Notes: a model not told the origin generated them from the letters alone. A DNA stretch of 64,000 bases from Rhizobium sp. GN54 (GCF_021026345.1 NZ_JAJNCZ010000006.1:1-64000), one strand, 5' to 3'. Counted from the first letter of the stretch, positions 17,522 through 26,711 are shown. A program made the numbers and translations.

Positions 17522-18387
17522 CGGGGCGCGATGCGGGGCGCTTGTCGCTGATTCTGCTGATGACACCTTTCGCCCTGTGGATCGGTCTGCTGATCCTCTT
17601 GCCGCAGATCGGCATCGGCTATGTCTCGCTGCGCGAAAAGGTCGGCTTCAACCAATATGAATACGGCTTTGCGAACTACGCCGCCTTCTTCGGCGAGCCG
17701 ATCTACCGCAACACCTTGCTGCGCACAGCCTGGATCTCGATCCTGGTGACGATCCTGGCGTTGATCATCGGCTTTCCGGTGGCCTACTACATTGCCAAGG
17801 TCGCCCGGCAACGCAGCCGCGCTGCCCTGTTCCTGATGTGCCTCATCCCGCTCTGGGTCAGCGACCTCGTGCGCGCCTACGGGTGGATCGTGCTGTTGCG
17901 CGAGACCGGGGTGATCTCGACCACGCTTGTCAGCCTGGGCGTCATCGCCCAGCCGGTGGAAATGCTCTACAACGACATCACCGTCGTGATGGGCCTCGTC
18001 TACACGGTCATCCTGTTCATGATCGTGCCGCTGGTTTCCACCTTGCAGGGGATGGACGACGCGTTGCTGGAGGCCGGCTACAATCTCGGCGGCTCGCGGT
18101 TCACCGTGTTTCGCCGCATCGTCGTACCCTATGCGATGCCGGGGATCGTCTCGGGCTGCATCATCACCTTCATGCTGGCAGCCGGCAGCTACCTGACGCC
18201 GATCCTGCTGGGCGGCAAGAATTCCAGCTGGTTCACCGAACAGATCTACAACCAGTTCATCACACGCTACAACTGGGAGGCCGGAGCAACCTTCGGCGTG
18301 CTGCTTCTGGGCTTCACCTCCTTCGTCGTCTGGGCGGGCCTGCGGCTCACCGGACAGAGCCTCGCCACCACCGTCGCCAAGGAATGA
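17518..18387 (+). CDS. Polyamine-type ABC transporter permease (PotB family)
   Basis: Inner-membrane permease of 289 aa with about six helices. The EAA coupling loop is LLEAGYNLGGSRFTVFRRIVVPYAMPG. The start overlaps the ATPase stop by four bases, and the next permease starts four bases after its stop. PotB-type features are LCLIPLWVSDLVRAYGW and NDITVVMGLVYTVILFMIVPL. Confidence 0.92.
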   Translation: MTGRDAGRLSLILLMTPFALWIGLLILLPQIGIGYVSLREKVGFNQYEYGFANYAAFFGEPIYRNTLLRTAWISILVTILALIIGFPVAYYIAKVARQRSRAALFLMCLIPLWVSDLVRAYGWIVLLRETGVISTTLVSLGVIAQPVEMLYNDITVVMGLVYTVILFMIVPLVSTLQGMDDALLEAGYNLGGSRFTVFRRIVVPYAMPGIVSGCIITFMLAAGSYLTPILLGGKNSSWFTEQIYNQFITRYNWEAGATFGVLLLGFTSFVVWAGLRLTGQSLATTVAKE

Positions 18388-18391
18388 ACCG

Positions 18392-19243
18392 ATGCGCACC
18401 CCGGCCCATCTCCTGTGGATCTACCGCGCCTATGTGCTGATCTTCTTCCTGTATCTGGTGGCGCCGCTCGTCGCCGCCGGCGCATTCGCCTTCAACGATT
18501 CGCTTTTCCCTGCCTTGCCCTGGCAGGGCTTCACGCTCGACTGGTTCTTCTCGCCGAACGAACCGAAACTCGGCCTGTTCCACGACGACAGGCTCCTGCG
18601 CGGGCTCGGCAATTCCGTCTTTATCGGCGTGATCGTCGCTGTGCTATCCGTCATCGCCGGCACCTGCAACGCGTTCCTGTTCGTGCGCAAGGACTTCCCG
18701 TTCAAGTCGGTCCTCTACATCCTGATGGTCGTGCCCCTGGTCATCCCGGGCGTCATTCTGGGCATTTCCATCCTTGTCTTCGCCTCGATGATCGCCAATT
18801 TCGCCGACCGCGAACTCGGGCTGCTCCTCACCTGGCTGAGGCCGGGTATTCCGCTCGTGCTCCTGGGGCAGTTTTCCTTCCTGACGACGATCACCTCGCT
18901 GGTGATCGCGGCGCGATTGCAGAAGTTCGACGTGTCCATCGAGGAAGCCGCCTTCAATCTCGGCGCCAGCGGCCTGCGCGTGCTGATGACGATCACGCTT
19001 CCCTTTCTGGCTCCGGCGATGTTTTCGGCCTTCGTCGTCGCCTTCCTGGTTTCCTTCGAGAACTTCAACACAACGCTGATGCTGGTCGGCTCGGACGCAC
19101 CCCTGACGGTCACCATGTACGACCGGATGGTAAAGGTCGGCTCGACACCGGTCCTCAACGCCGTGTCGGTGGTGCTGATGCTCGGTTCCGGGATTCTCGC
19201 GCTGATCAGTGTGCTAGCTCAGCGTGAGCGCACCTCGCCATAA
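18392..19243 (+). CDS. Polyamine-type ABC transporter permease (PotC family)
   Basis: Second permease (283 aa) of the importer. The EAA-like loop is IEEAAFNLGASGLRVLMTITLPFLAPA. The N-terminal helix is followed by the expected periplasmic segment (FTLDWFFSPNEPKLGLF). Last gene of the operon: a 161-base gap to the convergent LacI gene follows, in which I see no gene and no clear terminator. Confidence 0.92.
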   Translation: MRTPAHLLWIYRAYVLIFFLYLVAPLVAAGAFAFNDSLFPALPWQGFTLDWFFSPNEPKLGLFHDDRLLRGLGNSVFIGVIVAVLSVIAGTCNAFLFVRKDFPFKSVLYILMVVPLVIPGVILGISILVFASMIANFADRELGLLLTWLRPGIPLVLLGQFSFLTTITSLVIAARLQKFDVSIEEAAFNLGASGLRVLMTITLPFLAPAMFSAFVVAFLVSFENFNTTLMLVGSDAPLTVTMYDRMVKVGSTPVLNAVSVVLMLGSGILALISVLAQRERTSP

Positions 19244-19404
19244 GCGGGGAGACTGGGTGAGCGATTTCATCGATGTGGTTACCTGGTAAGGCGTCTTCCT
19301 CGACGCCTTCGCGCGCCGGATTGCAGCTGGCAGGTGAGCCGGACGGCGCATGCCGGGTTCGTCCTCGACGCCCTGGAGCAGCCCCCTCATGAGCGGCGTC
19401 CCAT

Positions 19405-20421
19405 TCATCGCGGTGCGGTTGATTCGCGGATCACCAGCGAATAGTCCACTTCATAGTGGTTCGGGACCTTGTGTCCCTCGAGACGGGCGAGGATGTATTC
19501 GCCCGCGCCCTTCCATGTGAGATCGGTCGGCACATGGAGCGTGGTCAGCGCCGGGCGCAGATGGCGGCTCCATTCGAGATCATCGAAGCCGACGACGGAC
19601 AGGTCCGAGGGCACATGAAGCCCTCTGCGCTCGGCCTCCAGCATGACGCCATAGGCAAGCACGTCGTTACCGCAGGCAATCGCCGTCGGCACATCCTCGA
19701 CGGAGAAGATCTGCCTTGCCGCCTCGCGCGCGTCGTCGAGCGTGTAGCGAACCTCGACATGCCATTGTGGCGGCAGGTCCATTCCGTTTTCCGCAAGTGC
19801 CCGACGAAAGCCGCGGAGACGCGCACTGGCGCGGTCGTTGTTGCGCTGGAGTGCGCTGACGACACCGATACGGCGATGGCCGATTTCGATGAGGTGCATC
19901 ATGGCGCGATGGGCTGCGGCCTCGTTGTCGACGCCGATGCTCGGATGCGGCTGGTTGGGATTGTAGATGCCGACATTGATGAAGGGGATGTCGCGGCTGA
20001 CCAGCAGATCGCGAAGCATCTGATGATGACAGTCGCCGCGGAGGATAAGCCCGTCGACGCCGCGGCTGATCAGGTTGCGCGCCTGTTCCAGCTCCACGTC
20101 GATGTCATAGCCGTTGGTCGACAGGATGAGCATGTACCCTTGCGAGGACAGGAAGTTCTGCAGGGAGGAAATGCCGCGCGCAAACATCGCGTTGTCGATC
20201 GTCGGAATGATCGCGCCGATCGTGCGGGTGCGGTTGCTGGAAAGGGCGCGGGCCATGCCGTGCGGCACGTAGCCCGTCTGGTCTATGATGGTCTGGATAC
20301 GGGCGCGCAACTCCTCGCTGACACTGTGCGGGTTGTTGAGCGCCCGCGAGACGGTCGCGGTTGAAACGCCGGACAGCTTGGCCACGGCCCGTATGCCGGT
20401 CTTTTCCTTGTCGTTGCCCAT
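19405..20421 (-). CDS. LacI family transcriptional regulator
   Basis: Repressor of 338 aa. The N-terminal helix-turn-helix is RAVAKLSGVSTATVSRALNNPHSVSEELR, followed by the hinge helix region (YVPHGMARALSSNRTRTIGAIIP) and a periplasmic-binding-protein-like effector domain. It is divergent from the 20631-31945 operon. Two TGTAAC-type palindromes lie in the gap, one 13 bases before its own start and one 62 bases before the operon start, so it probably represses both itself and the operon. The effector is presumably the imported sugar or an intermediate. Confidence 0.93.
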   Translation of the reverse strand: MGNDKEKTGIRAVAKLSGVSTATVSRALNNPHSVSEELRARIQTIIDQTGYVPHGMARALSSNRTRTIGAIIPTIDNAMFARGISSLQNFLSSQGYMLILSTNGYDIDVELEQARNLISRGVDGLILRGDCHHQMLRDLLVSRDIPFINVGIYNPNQPHPSIGVDNEAAAHRAMMHLIEIGHRRIGVVSALQRNNDRASARLRGFRRALAENGMDLPPQWHVEVRYTLDDAREAARQIFSVEDVPTAIACGNDVLAYGVMLEAERRGLHVPSDLSVVGFDDLEWSRHLRPALTTLHVPTDLTWKGAGEYILARLEGHKVPNHYEVDYSLVIRESTAPR

Positions 20422-20434
20422 GAGTGCGGCCCAG

Positions 20435-20452
20435 ATATGTAACGTTACATAT
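20435..20452. promoter_or_regulatory. LacI-type operator proximal to the repressor gene
   Basis: Perfect 18-base palindrome ATATGTAACGTTACATAT, 13 bases upstream of the repressor start codon on the opposite strand. TGTAAC half-sites are typical of LacI-family binding. Here the half-sites abut directly. Confidence 0.75.
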
Positions 20453-20552
20453 GTTTGCGCCGTTCATCACGCAATTGTCAAATGGAAAATCCTTGTGTTT
20501 CGGCGCGCTCTTTCTCAGTCAGGCTGGTTGACAGAGAAAAGTGCAATGGGAT

Positions 20553-20568
20553 ATGTAACCGGTTACAT
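20553..20568. promoter_or_regulatory. LacI-type operator proximal to the catabolic operon
   Basis: Perfect 16-base palindrome ATGTAACCGGTTACAT, 62 bases upstream of the binding-protein start. It matches the usual LacI-family 14-base core (TGTAACCGGTTACA) and has two more bases between the half-sites than the site at 20435-20452. Confidence 0.8.
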
Positions 20569-20630
20569 CTTGATCGCGCTCGGGAGGAGCGTTGAAGATG
20601 CCGCCGCCGGCGGCCAAAGTGGAGGAAGCC

Positions 20631-21923
20631 ATGCCGATAAGACATTCAATCCGCTCCGTTGCCGCCTCGCTGCTGTTGTGCGGCGTCGCAACCTCGGCTT
20701 TTGCATTCGATTGGAAGGCGCATGAGGGGGAGACCGTCTCGTTCCTCGCCAACAATAATCCCTGGTCGCAGGCGGTTCTATCCTACAAGGATGAATTCAC
20801 CGCGCTGACCGGCATCAAGCTCAAGGTGGACTCCTATCAGGAGCAGCAGATGCGTCAGCGTCTCGTCACCGTGCTGAATTCCGGCAGCGACGAGGTCGAC
20901 GTCTTCATGACGCTTGCCTCCCGTGAGGGGCAGCAGTTTGCCGCGTCCGGCTGGTATGCGGACCTCTCTGCCTATGCGCAGGACGCCGTGGCGCCGGAAT
21001 ACGATTTCGCGGGCATAAGCCCGGCTCTCGTCAAGGCCGCGACCTTCGACGGCAAGCTGACCAGCGTTCCGCTCAATCTCGAAGGCCCGCTGCTGTATTA
21101 CCGGACCGACATCTTCGAAGCGTGCGGGCTTGCAAAGCCGGCTTCGCTTGACGACGTGCGCGCCGCCGCCGAGAAGATCAAGGAATGCGATTCCGGCGTC
21201 ACGCCCTTCGCTTCGCGCGGCTTGAAGCCCGCGATCGCCTATACGTTCAGCAACGTGCTGCACAATATGGGCGGCACCTATATCGTGGACGGCAAGTCGG
21301 CGCTCTGCTCGCCGGCGGGTCAGAAGGCGATTTCCTACTACGGCGACCTGATGCGCGAATACGGTCCTCCGGGTGCGGCGAACTACAGCTTCTACCAGAT
21401 TTCGGCGCTCTACCGCAGCGGCCGCGCCGCCATGGCGTTCGAATCCTCCAACGAACTGCGCACCATCATGGAAGGCGGCGAACGCCTGAACGACACCGAG
21501 GTCCTGGCGCTGCCGGCCGGCGAGGCGGGAACCGTTCCGACGGCCATCGGATGGGGCCTGGCGATTTCCAGTCACAGTGCGAAGAAGGATGCGGCCTGGT
21601 ACTTCGTGCAATGGGCCTCGAGCCCTGAAATGCAGAAGCGCCTGGCGCTCCAGGGCGTTGCCTCGCCGCGCGCCTCGGTCGCCTCCAATGAGGAGTACAA
21701 GGCCTGGATCGCCGAGGCGCCGGTGCGGGGGAGTTGGCAGGCAGCGCTCGGTGTTCTTGCGTCCGACGGTTCCTCGGAGGTCGGCTACCCGATCGTAGCC
21801 AACCCGGAATCGCGCGACTATATCGGCCAGGCCGTGCAAGACGTGCTTCTCGGTCAACGGTCGGTCGAAGAGGCATGCGCCGCTGCCGACAGCGCGCTCG
21901 ACGGCCTGATCGCCCGCAAGTGA
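20631..21923 (+). CDS. CUT1-type carbohydrate ABC transporter substrate-binding protein
   Basis: Periplasmic sugar-binding protein of 430 aa (family 1 solute-binding proteins). Signal peptide about residues 1-24 (PIRHSIRSVAASLLL to SAFAFD). Typical stretches are VTVLNSGSDEVDVFMTLASREGQQFAASGWYADLS, LNLEGPLLYYRTDIFEACGL and GRAAMAFESSNELRTIM. The ATG at 20631 has GGAGGAAG upstream and yields a proper signal peptide. An ATG at 20598 with its own GGAGGA is possible but would add eleven residues ahead of the signal sequence. First gene of the LacI-controlled operon. The fold suits polyols or monosaccharides; the sequence does not reveal which. Confidence 0.9.
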   Translation: MPIRHSIRSVAASLLLCGVATSAFAFDWKAHEGETVSFLANNNPWSQAVLSYKDEFTALTGIKLKVDSYQEQQMRQRLVTVLNSGSDEVDVFMTLASREGQQFAASGWYADLSAYAQDAVAPEYDFAGISPALVKAATFDGKLTSVPLNLEGPLLYYRTDIFEACGLAKPASLDDVRAAAEKIKECDSGVTPFASRGLKPAIAYTFSNVLHNMGGTYIVDGKSALCSPAGQKAISYYGDLMREYGPPGAANYSFYQISALYRSGRAAMAFESSNELRTIMEGGERLNDTEVLALPAGEAGTVPTAIGWGLAISSHSAKKDAAWYFVQWASSPEMQKRLALQGVASPRASVASNEEYKAWIAEAPVRGSWQAALGVLASDGSSEVGYPIVANPESRDYIGQAVQDVLLGQRSVEEACAAADSALDGLIARK

Positions 21924-21991
21924 TGCATCTGCCGGGCTCTGTTCTGCAGAGCCCGGCATCCTACGAACTCGCCCACTGGAAAGACCTGATC

Positions 21992-22867
21992 ATGACACCA
22001 GGCTCGACCAATAGCCAGGGACGGCAGCTTGCTGCCTTGTCCGCACCGGCGGTCATCTTCACCGTCGCGATGATCGCCTTCCCGGTGGTCTACACGATCT
22101 GGCTCGGTTTCCATTCGTATTCGTCGACGGGCGAGGCGCGCTTTTCGGGCGTCGAGAACTATTCTGCGCTCGTCGCCGACGGCGAGTTCTGGAACGGGCT
22201 CTATGTCACCTTCGCGCTCTATTTCCTGTCCATGATCCTGCAGCTCGTTGCCGGCATCTATCTTGCCATGCTGCTGTTCCATTCCAAGCGGCTGTCGGGC
22301 TTGCTGCGCTCGCTTCTGATCTCGCCCTTCATGATGCCGCCTGTGGTCGCGGGCATGATGTGGCTCGTCATCCTCGACCCCTCGCTCGGCGCGGCGAACT
22401 ACCTTCTGGAATCCCTCGGCCTGCCGGCATCCGAGTGGCTGGCGTCCCCGACCTGGGTGATCCCGACCATCGCTTTGATCGACACGTGGCAGTGGGCGCC
22501 CTATGTCGCGCTGATCGTGCTCGGCGGCCTGCAATCCCTGCCGCCGAGCGTCTACGAGGCCGCACAGATCGACGGTGCCTCGCCGTTCCGCATCTTTCGT
22601 CGCATCACGCTGCCGCTGCTGCTGCCGACCATCGTCACCGCCGCGGTGTTGCGGAGCGTCGACCTGCTGCGCTTCTTCGACATCATCTACATCACAACCC
22701 AGGGCGGGCCGGGCAATGCCTCGAACACGCTCAATATCTATGGTTTCCGGGTCGGCTTCGAGTTCTTCAACATCGGCTATGCCAGCGCGCTCATGATCAC
22801 GCTTTCGGCCATCGTTCTAGCCGCCGTGCTCGTGCTCAATCGCCTGCGCAACGCGGTCGCCTGGTAA
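21992..22867 (+). CDS. CUT1-type sugar ABC transporter permease 1
   Basis: Inner-membrane permease of 291 aa (MalF/UgpA type) with about six helices. The EAA loop is YEAAQIDGASPFRIFRRITLPLLLPT. The start at 21992 is preferred; an in-frame ATG at 21923 overlapping the previous stop would add a non-hydrophobic 23-residue leader. It lies ten bases before the second permease. Its partners are the binding protein, second permease and the ATPase at 24714. Confidence 0.9.
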   Translation: MTPGSTNSQGRQLAALSAPAVIFTVAMIAFPVVYTIWLGFHSYSSTGEARFSGVENYSALVADGEFWNGLYVTFALYFLSMILQLVAGIYLAMLLFHSKRLSGLLRSLLISPFMMPPVVAGMMWLVILDPSLGAANYLLESLGLPASEWLASPTWVIPTIALIDTWQWAPYVALIVLGGLQSLPPSVYEAAQIDGASPFRIFRRITLPLLLPTIVTAAVLRSVDLLRFFDIIYITTQGGPGNASNTLNIYGFRVGFEFFNIGYASALMITLSAIVLAAVLVLNRLRNAVAW

Positions 22868-22877
22868 GGAGACGACG

Positions 22878-23705
22878 ATGAACGATCATTCAAGCTCAGG
22901 CCGCTGGCTGCACTGGCTGAACACGGTTCAGTTGACGATTGCCGGCATCCTCATCCTGGCGCCGACCGTCTGGATGGTGCTTTCCTCCTTCAAGCCTTCC
23001 TTCGAGGTAACGGCCTATCCGCCAACGCTGTTCTTCCAGCCGACTTTCGAAAACTACGTGACGCTCTGGGAGACGACGCCATTCCTCTCCTATGCCGTCA
23101 ACAGCTTCGTCGTGACGATCGGCTCGACACTGCTCGGCCTCGCCTTCGGCATCCCGGCAGCCTTTGCGGTCTCCTGGTCGCGGATCACCTGGCCGGCCGT
23201 TTTGACGCTTGCCGCCCGCATGGCGCCCGGAACGCTCTTCCTGCTGCCCTGGTACATCATGTTCCGCGAGGTCGGCCTGATCGGCTCGTATACGGCGCTG
23301 ATCCTCAGCCACGCGGTCATCACCATGCCGATCGTGATCTGGGTTCTGCTGCCCTTCTTCGACAACATTCCGCGCAGCGTCTTTGAGGCGGCACAGATGG
23401 ACGGTTGTTCGGTGACTCGCATTCTCTGGCGTATCGCGATGCCGCTCGTCGGCTCCGGCATCGCCGTCGCGGCGATCCTCGCCTTCGTCTTTTCGTGGAA
23501 TTTCTTCCTCTTCTCGCTGATCCTGTCGAACTCCGACACGAAGACGCTGATTGCCGCCGCCTTCAACTTCGTCGGTGAAGGCTCGACCCAATGGGGCTCG
23601 CTGATGGCGGCCGCCACACTTATCGCGCTGCCGCCGCTTGCGCTCGCGATCCTTGTCCAGCGTTGGCTCGTTGCAGGGCTGACCCTCGGCGCCGTCAAGG
23701 GATGA
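22878..23705 (+). CDS. CUT1-type sugar ABC transporter permease 2
   Basis: Second permease (275 aa, MalG/UgpE type). The EAA loop is FEAAQMDGCSVTRILWRIAMPLVGSG. N-terminal features VWMVLSSFKPSFEVTAYPP are typical of the family. The stop overlaps the alcohol dehydrogenase start by four bases (ATGA), so transport and catabolism are translationally coupled. Confidence 0.92.
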   Translation: MNDHSSSGRWLHWLNTVQLTIAGILILAPTVWMVLSSFKPSFEVTAYPPTLFFQPTFENYVTLWETTPFLSYAVNSFVVTIGSTLLGLAFGIPAAFAVSWSRITWPAVLTLAARMAPGTLFLLPWYIMFREVGLIGSYTALILSHAVITMPIVIWVLLPFFDNIPRSVFEAAQMDGCSVTRILWRIAMPLVGSGIAVAAILAFVFSWNFFLFSLILSNSDTKTLIAAAFNFVGEGSTQWGSLMAAATLIALPPLALAILVQRWLVAGLTLGAVKG

Positions 23706-24709
23706 CCAGGATGACTGACACAAGAAATGCCCGCATGCGCGCCTCCGTCTTCCACGGCGACCGCAGGATCACCATCGAAACGCAGGACCTGCCGCCCGTC
23801 GGGCAAGGCGAGGTTCTGGTTAAGGTTCTGCGCACCGCACTCTGCGGCTCTGACTTCAAGCTCTGGCACAAGGGGGCGGAGTTCACCGCCGGCCACGAGA
23901 TCTTCGGCGTCGTCGAACAGCCGGGCCATCCACGCCACGGACAGCGATGCGCGGTCTATATCCCGGTGCATTGCGGCCACTGCGACGCCTGTGCTTCGGG
24001 CGACACGCAAATGTGCCTCGAGGTGTCGAGCCTGATCGGCTGGAACCGGCCGGGGGGATATGCCGAATATGTGCCGGTTCCGGAAAACTGCCTGCTGCCC
24101 GTACCGGACGACATCGAGGACGACCTGGCGCCGCTGCTTCTCGATACGATCGGGACGTCGGCACACGCGGTCCGCTTCGCCATGCCCCTGGTTCCTCCCG
24201 AAGGGCCTGCGCCGGTTCTCGTGACCGGTGCGGGCCCGGTCGGGCTCGGCGTGGTGCTGGCGCTCTCGAGCCTCGGCTACACGGACATCCATGTCAGCGA
24301 TCCGAACGAGGAGCGCCTCGCGATTGCGGCCTCCTTCGGCGCCCGGCCGCATCCGGTCGGCGCGCGCGACAAGCGCTTCAAGCTGATCTTCGAATGCTCC
24401 GGCGCCCATGCGGCCCGCAATCTCGGCATCGAACTGGTGCTGCCGCGCGGCGCGTTGATGCTGGTCGGAGAGAACGCGGCGCCCTGGACCATCGAGGAAG
24501 GCAAGATCTTCCGTCGCAAGGACTTTTACATGATCCGCACCTTCTATTTCCCGGTCGGCGACTTCGAGCCGAACGTCGAGTTGCTGCGCGCCAACAAGGA
24601 CCGCTATCGCCGGCTCGTCGACGCCGCCTTCGGCCTCGACGAGTTGCCGGAGAATTTCGCCCGCTTCGCCGAAGGCAAGCTCATCAAGCCCGTCCTTTCG
24701 TTTGGGTGA
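23702..24709 (+). CDS. Zinc-dependent medium-chain alcohol dehydrogenase
   Basis: NAD(P)-dependent polyol or sugar-acid dehydrogenase of 335 aa. The catalytic zinc ligands appear in TALCGSDFK and TAGHEIFG. The structural zinc loop is CGHCDACASGDTQMC. The Rossmann motif is VTGAGPVGLGVVLALSSLG. The closest functional types I recognise are L-idonate 5-dehydrogenase and sorbitol dehydrogenase-like enzymes. The ATGA overlap with the permease favours the start at 23702 over the ATG at 23711. Lying between the permease and ATPase genes, it probably oxidises the imported polyol (or a sugar acid) to a ketose-type product for the kinase at 25787. Confidence 0.88.
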   Translation: MTRMTDTRNARMRASVFHGDRRITIETQDLPPVGQGEVLVKVLRTALCGSDFKLWHKGAEFTAGHEIFGVVEQPGHPRHGQRCAVYIPVHCGHCDACASGDTQMCLEVSSLIGWNRPGGYAEYVPVPENCLLPVPDDIEDDLAPLLLDTIGTSAHAVRFAMPLVPPEGPAPVLVTGAGPVGLGVVLALSSLGYTDIHVSDPNEERLAIAASFGARPHPVGARDKRFKLIFECSGAHAARNLGIELVLPRGALMLVGENAAPWTIEEGKIFRRKDFYMIRTFYFPVGDFEPNVELLRANKDRYRRLVDAAFGLDELPENFARFAEGKLIKPVLSFG

Positions 24710-24713
24710 CATC

Positions 24714-25790
24714 ATGGCCTCGATCAGCATCAGGAACATCGCCAAGAAATTCGGCGAATTCACCATCATCCCGGGTCTCGACCTGGAGGTCGCCGACGAG
24801 GAATTCGTCGTATTCGTCGGCCCGTCGGGTTGCGGCAAGTCCACGCTGTTGCGCATCATTGCCGGCCTCGAGCCGTCCACCTCGGGTGAGCTCTTCATCG
24901 GCGAGACCAGGGTCAACGACGTGCCGGCCGCAAAGCGCGACATCGCCATGGTCTTTCAGGACTACGCGCTCTATCCGCATATGACGGTCTATGACAACAT
25001 GGCTTTTGCGCTCGAACTGCGCGGAATGAGCAAGGCGGAAATCGACCAGCGCGTGCGCCGGGCAGCCGGTCTTCTGCATATCGAGCCCTATCTCGACCGC
25101 AAGCCGAAGGCGCTTTCCGGCGGCCAGCGCCAGCGTGTCGCCATGGGCCGCGCGATCGTACGCGATCCGAAGGTCTTCCTGTTCGACGAACCGCTCTCCA
25201 ACCTCGATGCAAAGCTGCGCGGCCAGGTGCGCACCGAGATCAAGGCGCTGTCGCAGGAGCTGAAGACGACCATGATCTTCGTCACCCACGACCAGGTGGA
25301 GGCGATGACCATGGCCGATCGCATCGTCGTCCTGAAGGGTGGTGAGATCCAGCAGTTCGGGCGACCGGAAGAAGTCTACGAAACACCCGCCAACCAGTTT
25401 GTCGCGGGCTTCATCGGCTCCCCGGCAATGAACTTCTTCAATATCCGCCGAGCGGGCGAAAGCTTCGTCTTCGAAGGCGCTCCGGATCTTGCCGCCCCGG
25501 TGCCGGAGGCGCTGAAGGCCGCACTCGGCGCGAGGACGGAGGCGGTACTCGGCATCAGGCCGGAACATCTCGTTCCCGTCGATGGCGGCACCGGCGTGCT
25601 GCCCGTCACGATCGATCTGGTCGAGCCGCTCGGCTCTGACACGTTGACTCATTTCGATCTCGCAGGCGTGCGCACAGTGGCCCGCGTCAATCCGGAACTC
25701 CGGCCGAAGGCCGGTGACAGGCTGACGCTCGCGGCGCAAGCCGGCAAGGCGCATGTCTTCGACCGCGCGGATGGAAAGGCCATCCGATGA
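24714..25790 (+). CDS. CUT1-type sugar ABC transporter ATP-binding protein (UgpC/MalK family)
   Basis: ATPase of 358 aa. Walker A GPSGCGKST, signature LSGGQRQRVAMGRAIVRDP, Walker B VFLFDEPLSNLDAKLR, H-loop FVTHDQVEAMTMADR, then a C-terminal TOBE/OB regulatory domain (about residues 235-350). It energises the sugar importer. The ATG at 24714 is preferred to the TTG at 24702, which would lie inside the previous gene. The stop overlaps the kinase start by four bases. Confidence 0.93.
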   Translation: MASISIRNIAKKFGEFTIIPGLDLEVADEEFVVFVGPSGCGKSTLLRIIAGLEPSTSGELFIGETRVNDVPAAKRDIAMVFQDYALYPHMTVYDNMAFALELRGMSKAEIDQRVRRAAGLLHIEPYLDRKPKALSGGQRQRVAMGRAIVRDPKVFLFDEPLSNLDAKLRGQVRTEIKALSQELKTTMIFVTHDQVEAMTMADRIVVLKGGEIQQFGRPEEVYETPANQFVAGFIGSPAMNFFNIRRAGESFVFEGAPDLAAPVPEALKAALGARTEAVLGIRPEHLVPVDGGTGVLPVTIDLVEPLGSDTLTHFDLAGVRTVARVNPELRPKAGDRLTLAAQAGKAHVFDRADGKAIR

Positions 25791-26698
25791 TCCGCCCGGC
25801 AAGCATCCCCGAGGGAACTTCGCCTTCGGTCATCTGCCTCGGGCTCTCCGCGCTCGATCGCATCTGGCGGGTGGAGACGCCGTTCTCCGGAGGCAGCGAG
25901 AAGATCCGCGCGCACGAGCATCTGACGGAACCGGGCGGCATGGCGGCGAATGCCGCGGTGGCGGTCGCAAGGCTCGGCGGCACGGCAGCCTTCTGGGGTC
26001 GGGCAGGGGATGACGAGGCCGGCCGCATCATGGCCGACGATTTTGCCGCCGAGGGTGTGGATACAAGCCAGTTCCGCCGCTTCGAGGGCGGGGCATCCTC
26101 CGTCTCCGGGATTATCGTCGACGCCAGCGGCGAGCGGCAGATCGTCAATTTCCGCGGCCGCTATCCGGCCGATCCCGCCTGGTTGCCGCTCGGCGATCTT
26201 GCGGCCGACTGCGTGCTGGCCGACCCGCGCTGGCCGGAAGGCGCCGAGGCACTCTTCATCGAAGCACGTCGGCGCGGCATACCGACTGTTCTCGACGGCG
26301 ACGTTGCCGAGCGCGCTGTCTTCGAGCGCCTGCTTCCGCTGACTGACCACGCCATCTTCTCCGAACCAGGATTGCATGGCTTTGCGGGCAAGGATGTCGA
26401 GGCGGCGCTGGTACGCGTGGCGGATTTCGGTTGCCGGATGGTCGCAGTCACCCGCGGCAGCGACGGGGTCGTTTGGCAGGACGCCTCCGGCAGGCACGAC
26501 ATGCCGGCGCCATCGGTCCGCGCCGTCGATACCACAGCCGCCGGCGATGTGTTCCACGGTGCCTACGCCTTCGCGATCGGCGCCAGGCTCGGCATTGCCG
26601 ACGCGCTCGGCTTCGCCAGTTCCGTTGCCGCTCTCAAATGCACACGCCCGGGTGGCCGCGCTGCGATCCCCACCCTCGATGAATTGAAGTCAGCCTGA
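25787..26698 (+). CDS. PfkB family sugar kinase resembling sulfofructose kinase YihV
   Basis: Ribokinase-fold kinase of 303 aa. The N-terminal GGMAANAAVAVARLGG and the C-terminal DTTAAGDVFHGA, with catalytic D254, define PfkB. Several stretches match what I recall of E. coli YihV: LADPRWPEGA (R148), TVLDGDV, DHAIFSEPGL, and the end FASSVAALKCTRPGGRAAIP, which is almost identical. N121 (IVNFRG) and R148 align with positions thought to contact the sulfonate in YihV. This suggests phosphorylation of sulfofructose or a similar ketose at C1. No sulfoquinovosidase or YihS isomerase gene is present in the window. Start overlaps the ATPase stop; the aldolase follows after 13 bases. Confidence 0.88.
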   Translation: MIRPASIPEGTSPSVICLGLSALDRIWRVETPFSGGSEKIRAHEHLTEPGGMAANAAVAVARLGGTAAFWGRAGDDEAGRIMADDFAAEGVDTSQFRRFEGGASSVSGIIVDASGERQIVNFRGRYPADPAWLPLGDLAADCVLADPRWPEGAEALFIEARRRGIPTVLDGDVAERAVFERLLPLTDHAIFSEPGLHGFAGKDVEAALVRVADFGCRMVAVTRGSDGVVWQDASGRHDMPAPSVRAVDTTAAGDVFHGAYAFAIGARLGIADALGFASSVAALKCTRPGGRAAIPTLDELKSA

Positions 26699-26711
26699 AA
26701 GGAAACTCTGA

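Noticed and set aside
20592-20630. Earlier starts (TTG 20592, ATG 20598) for the sugar-binding protein
   Set aside because: They have an upstream GGAGGA, but they place a proline- and glutamate-containing leader before the signal peptide, whereas the ATG at 20631 has its own GGAGGAAG and gives a standard signal sequence.
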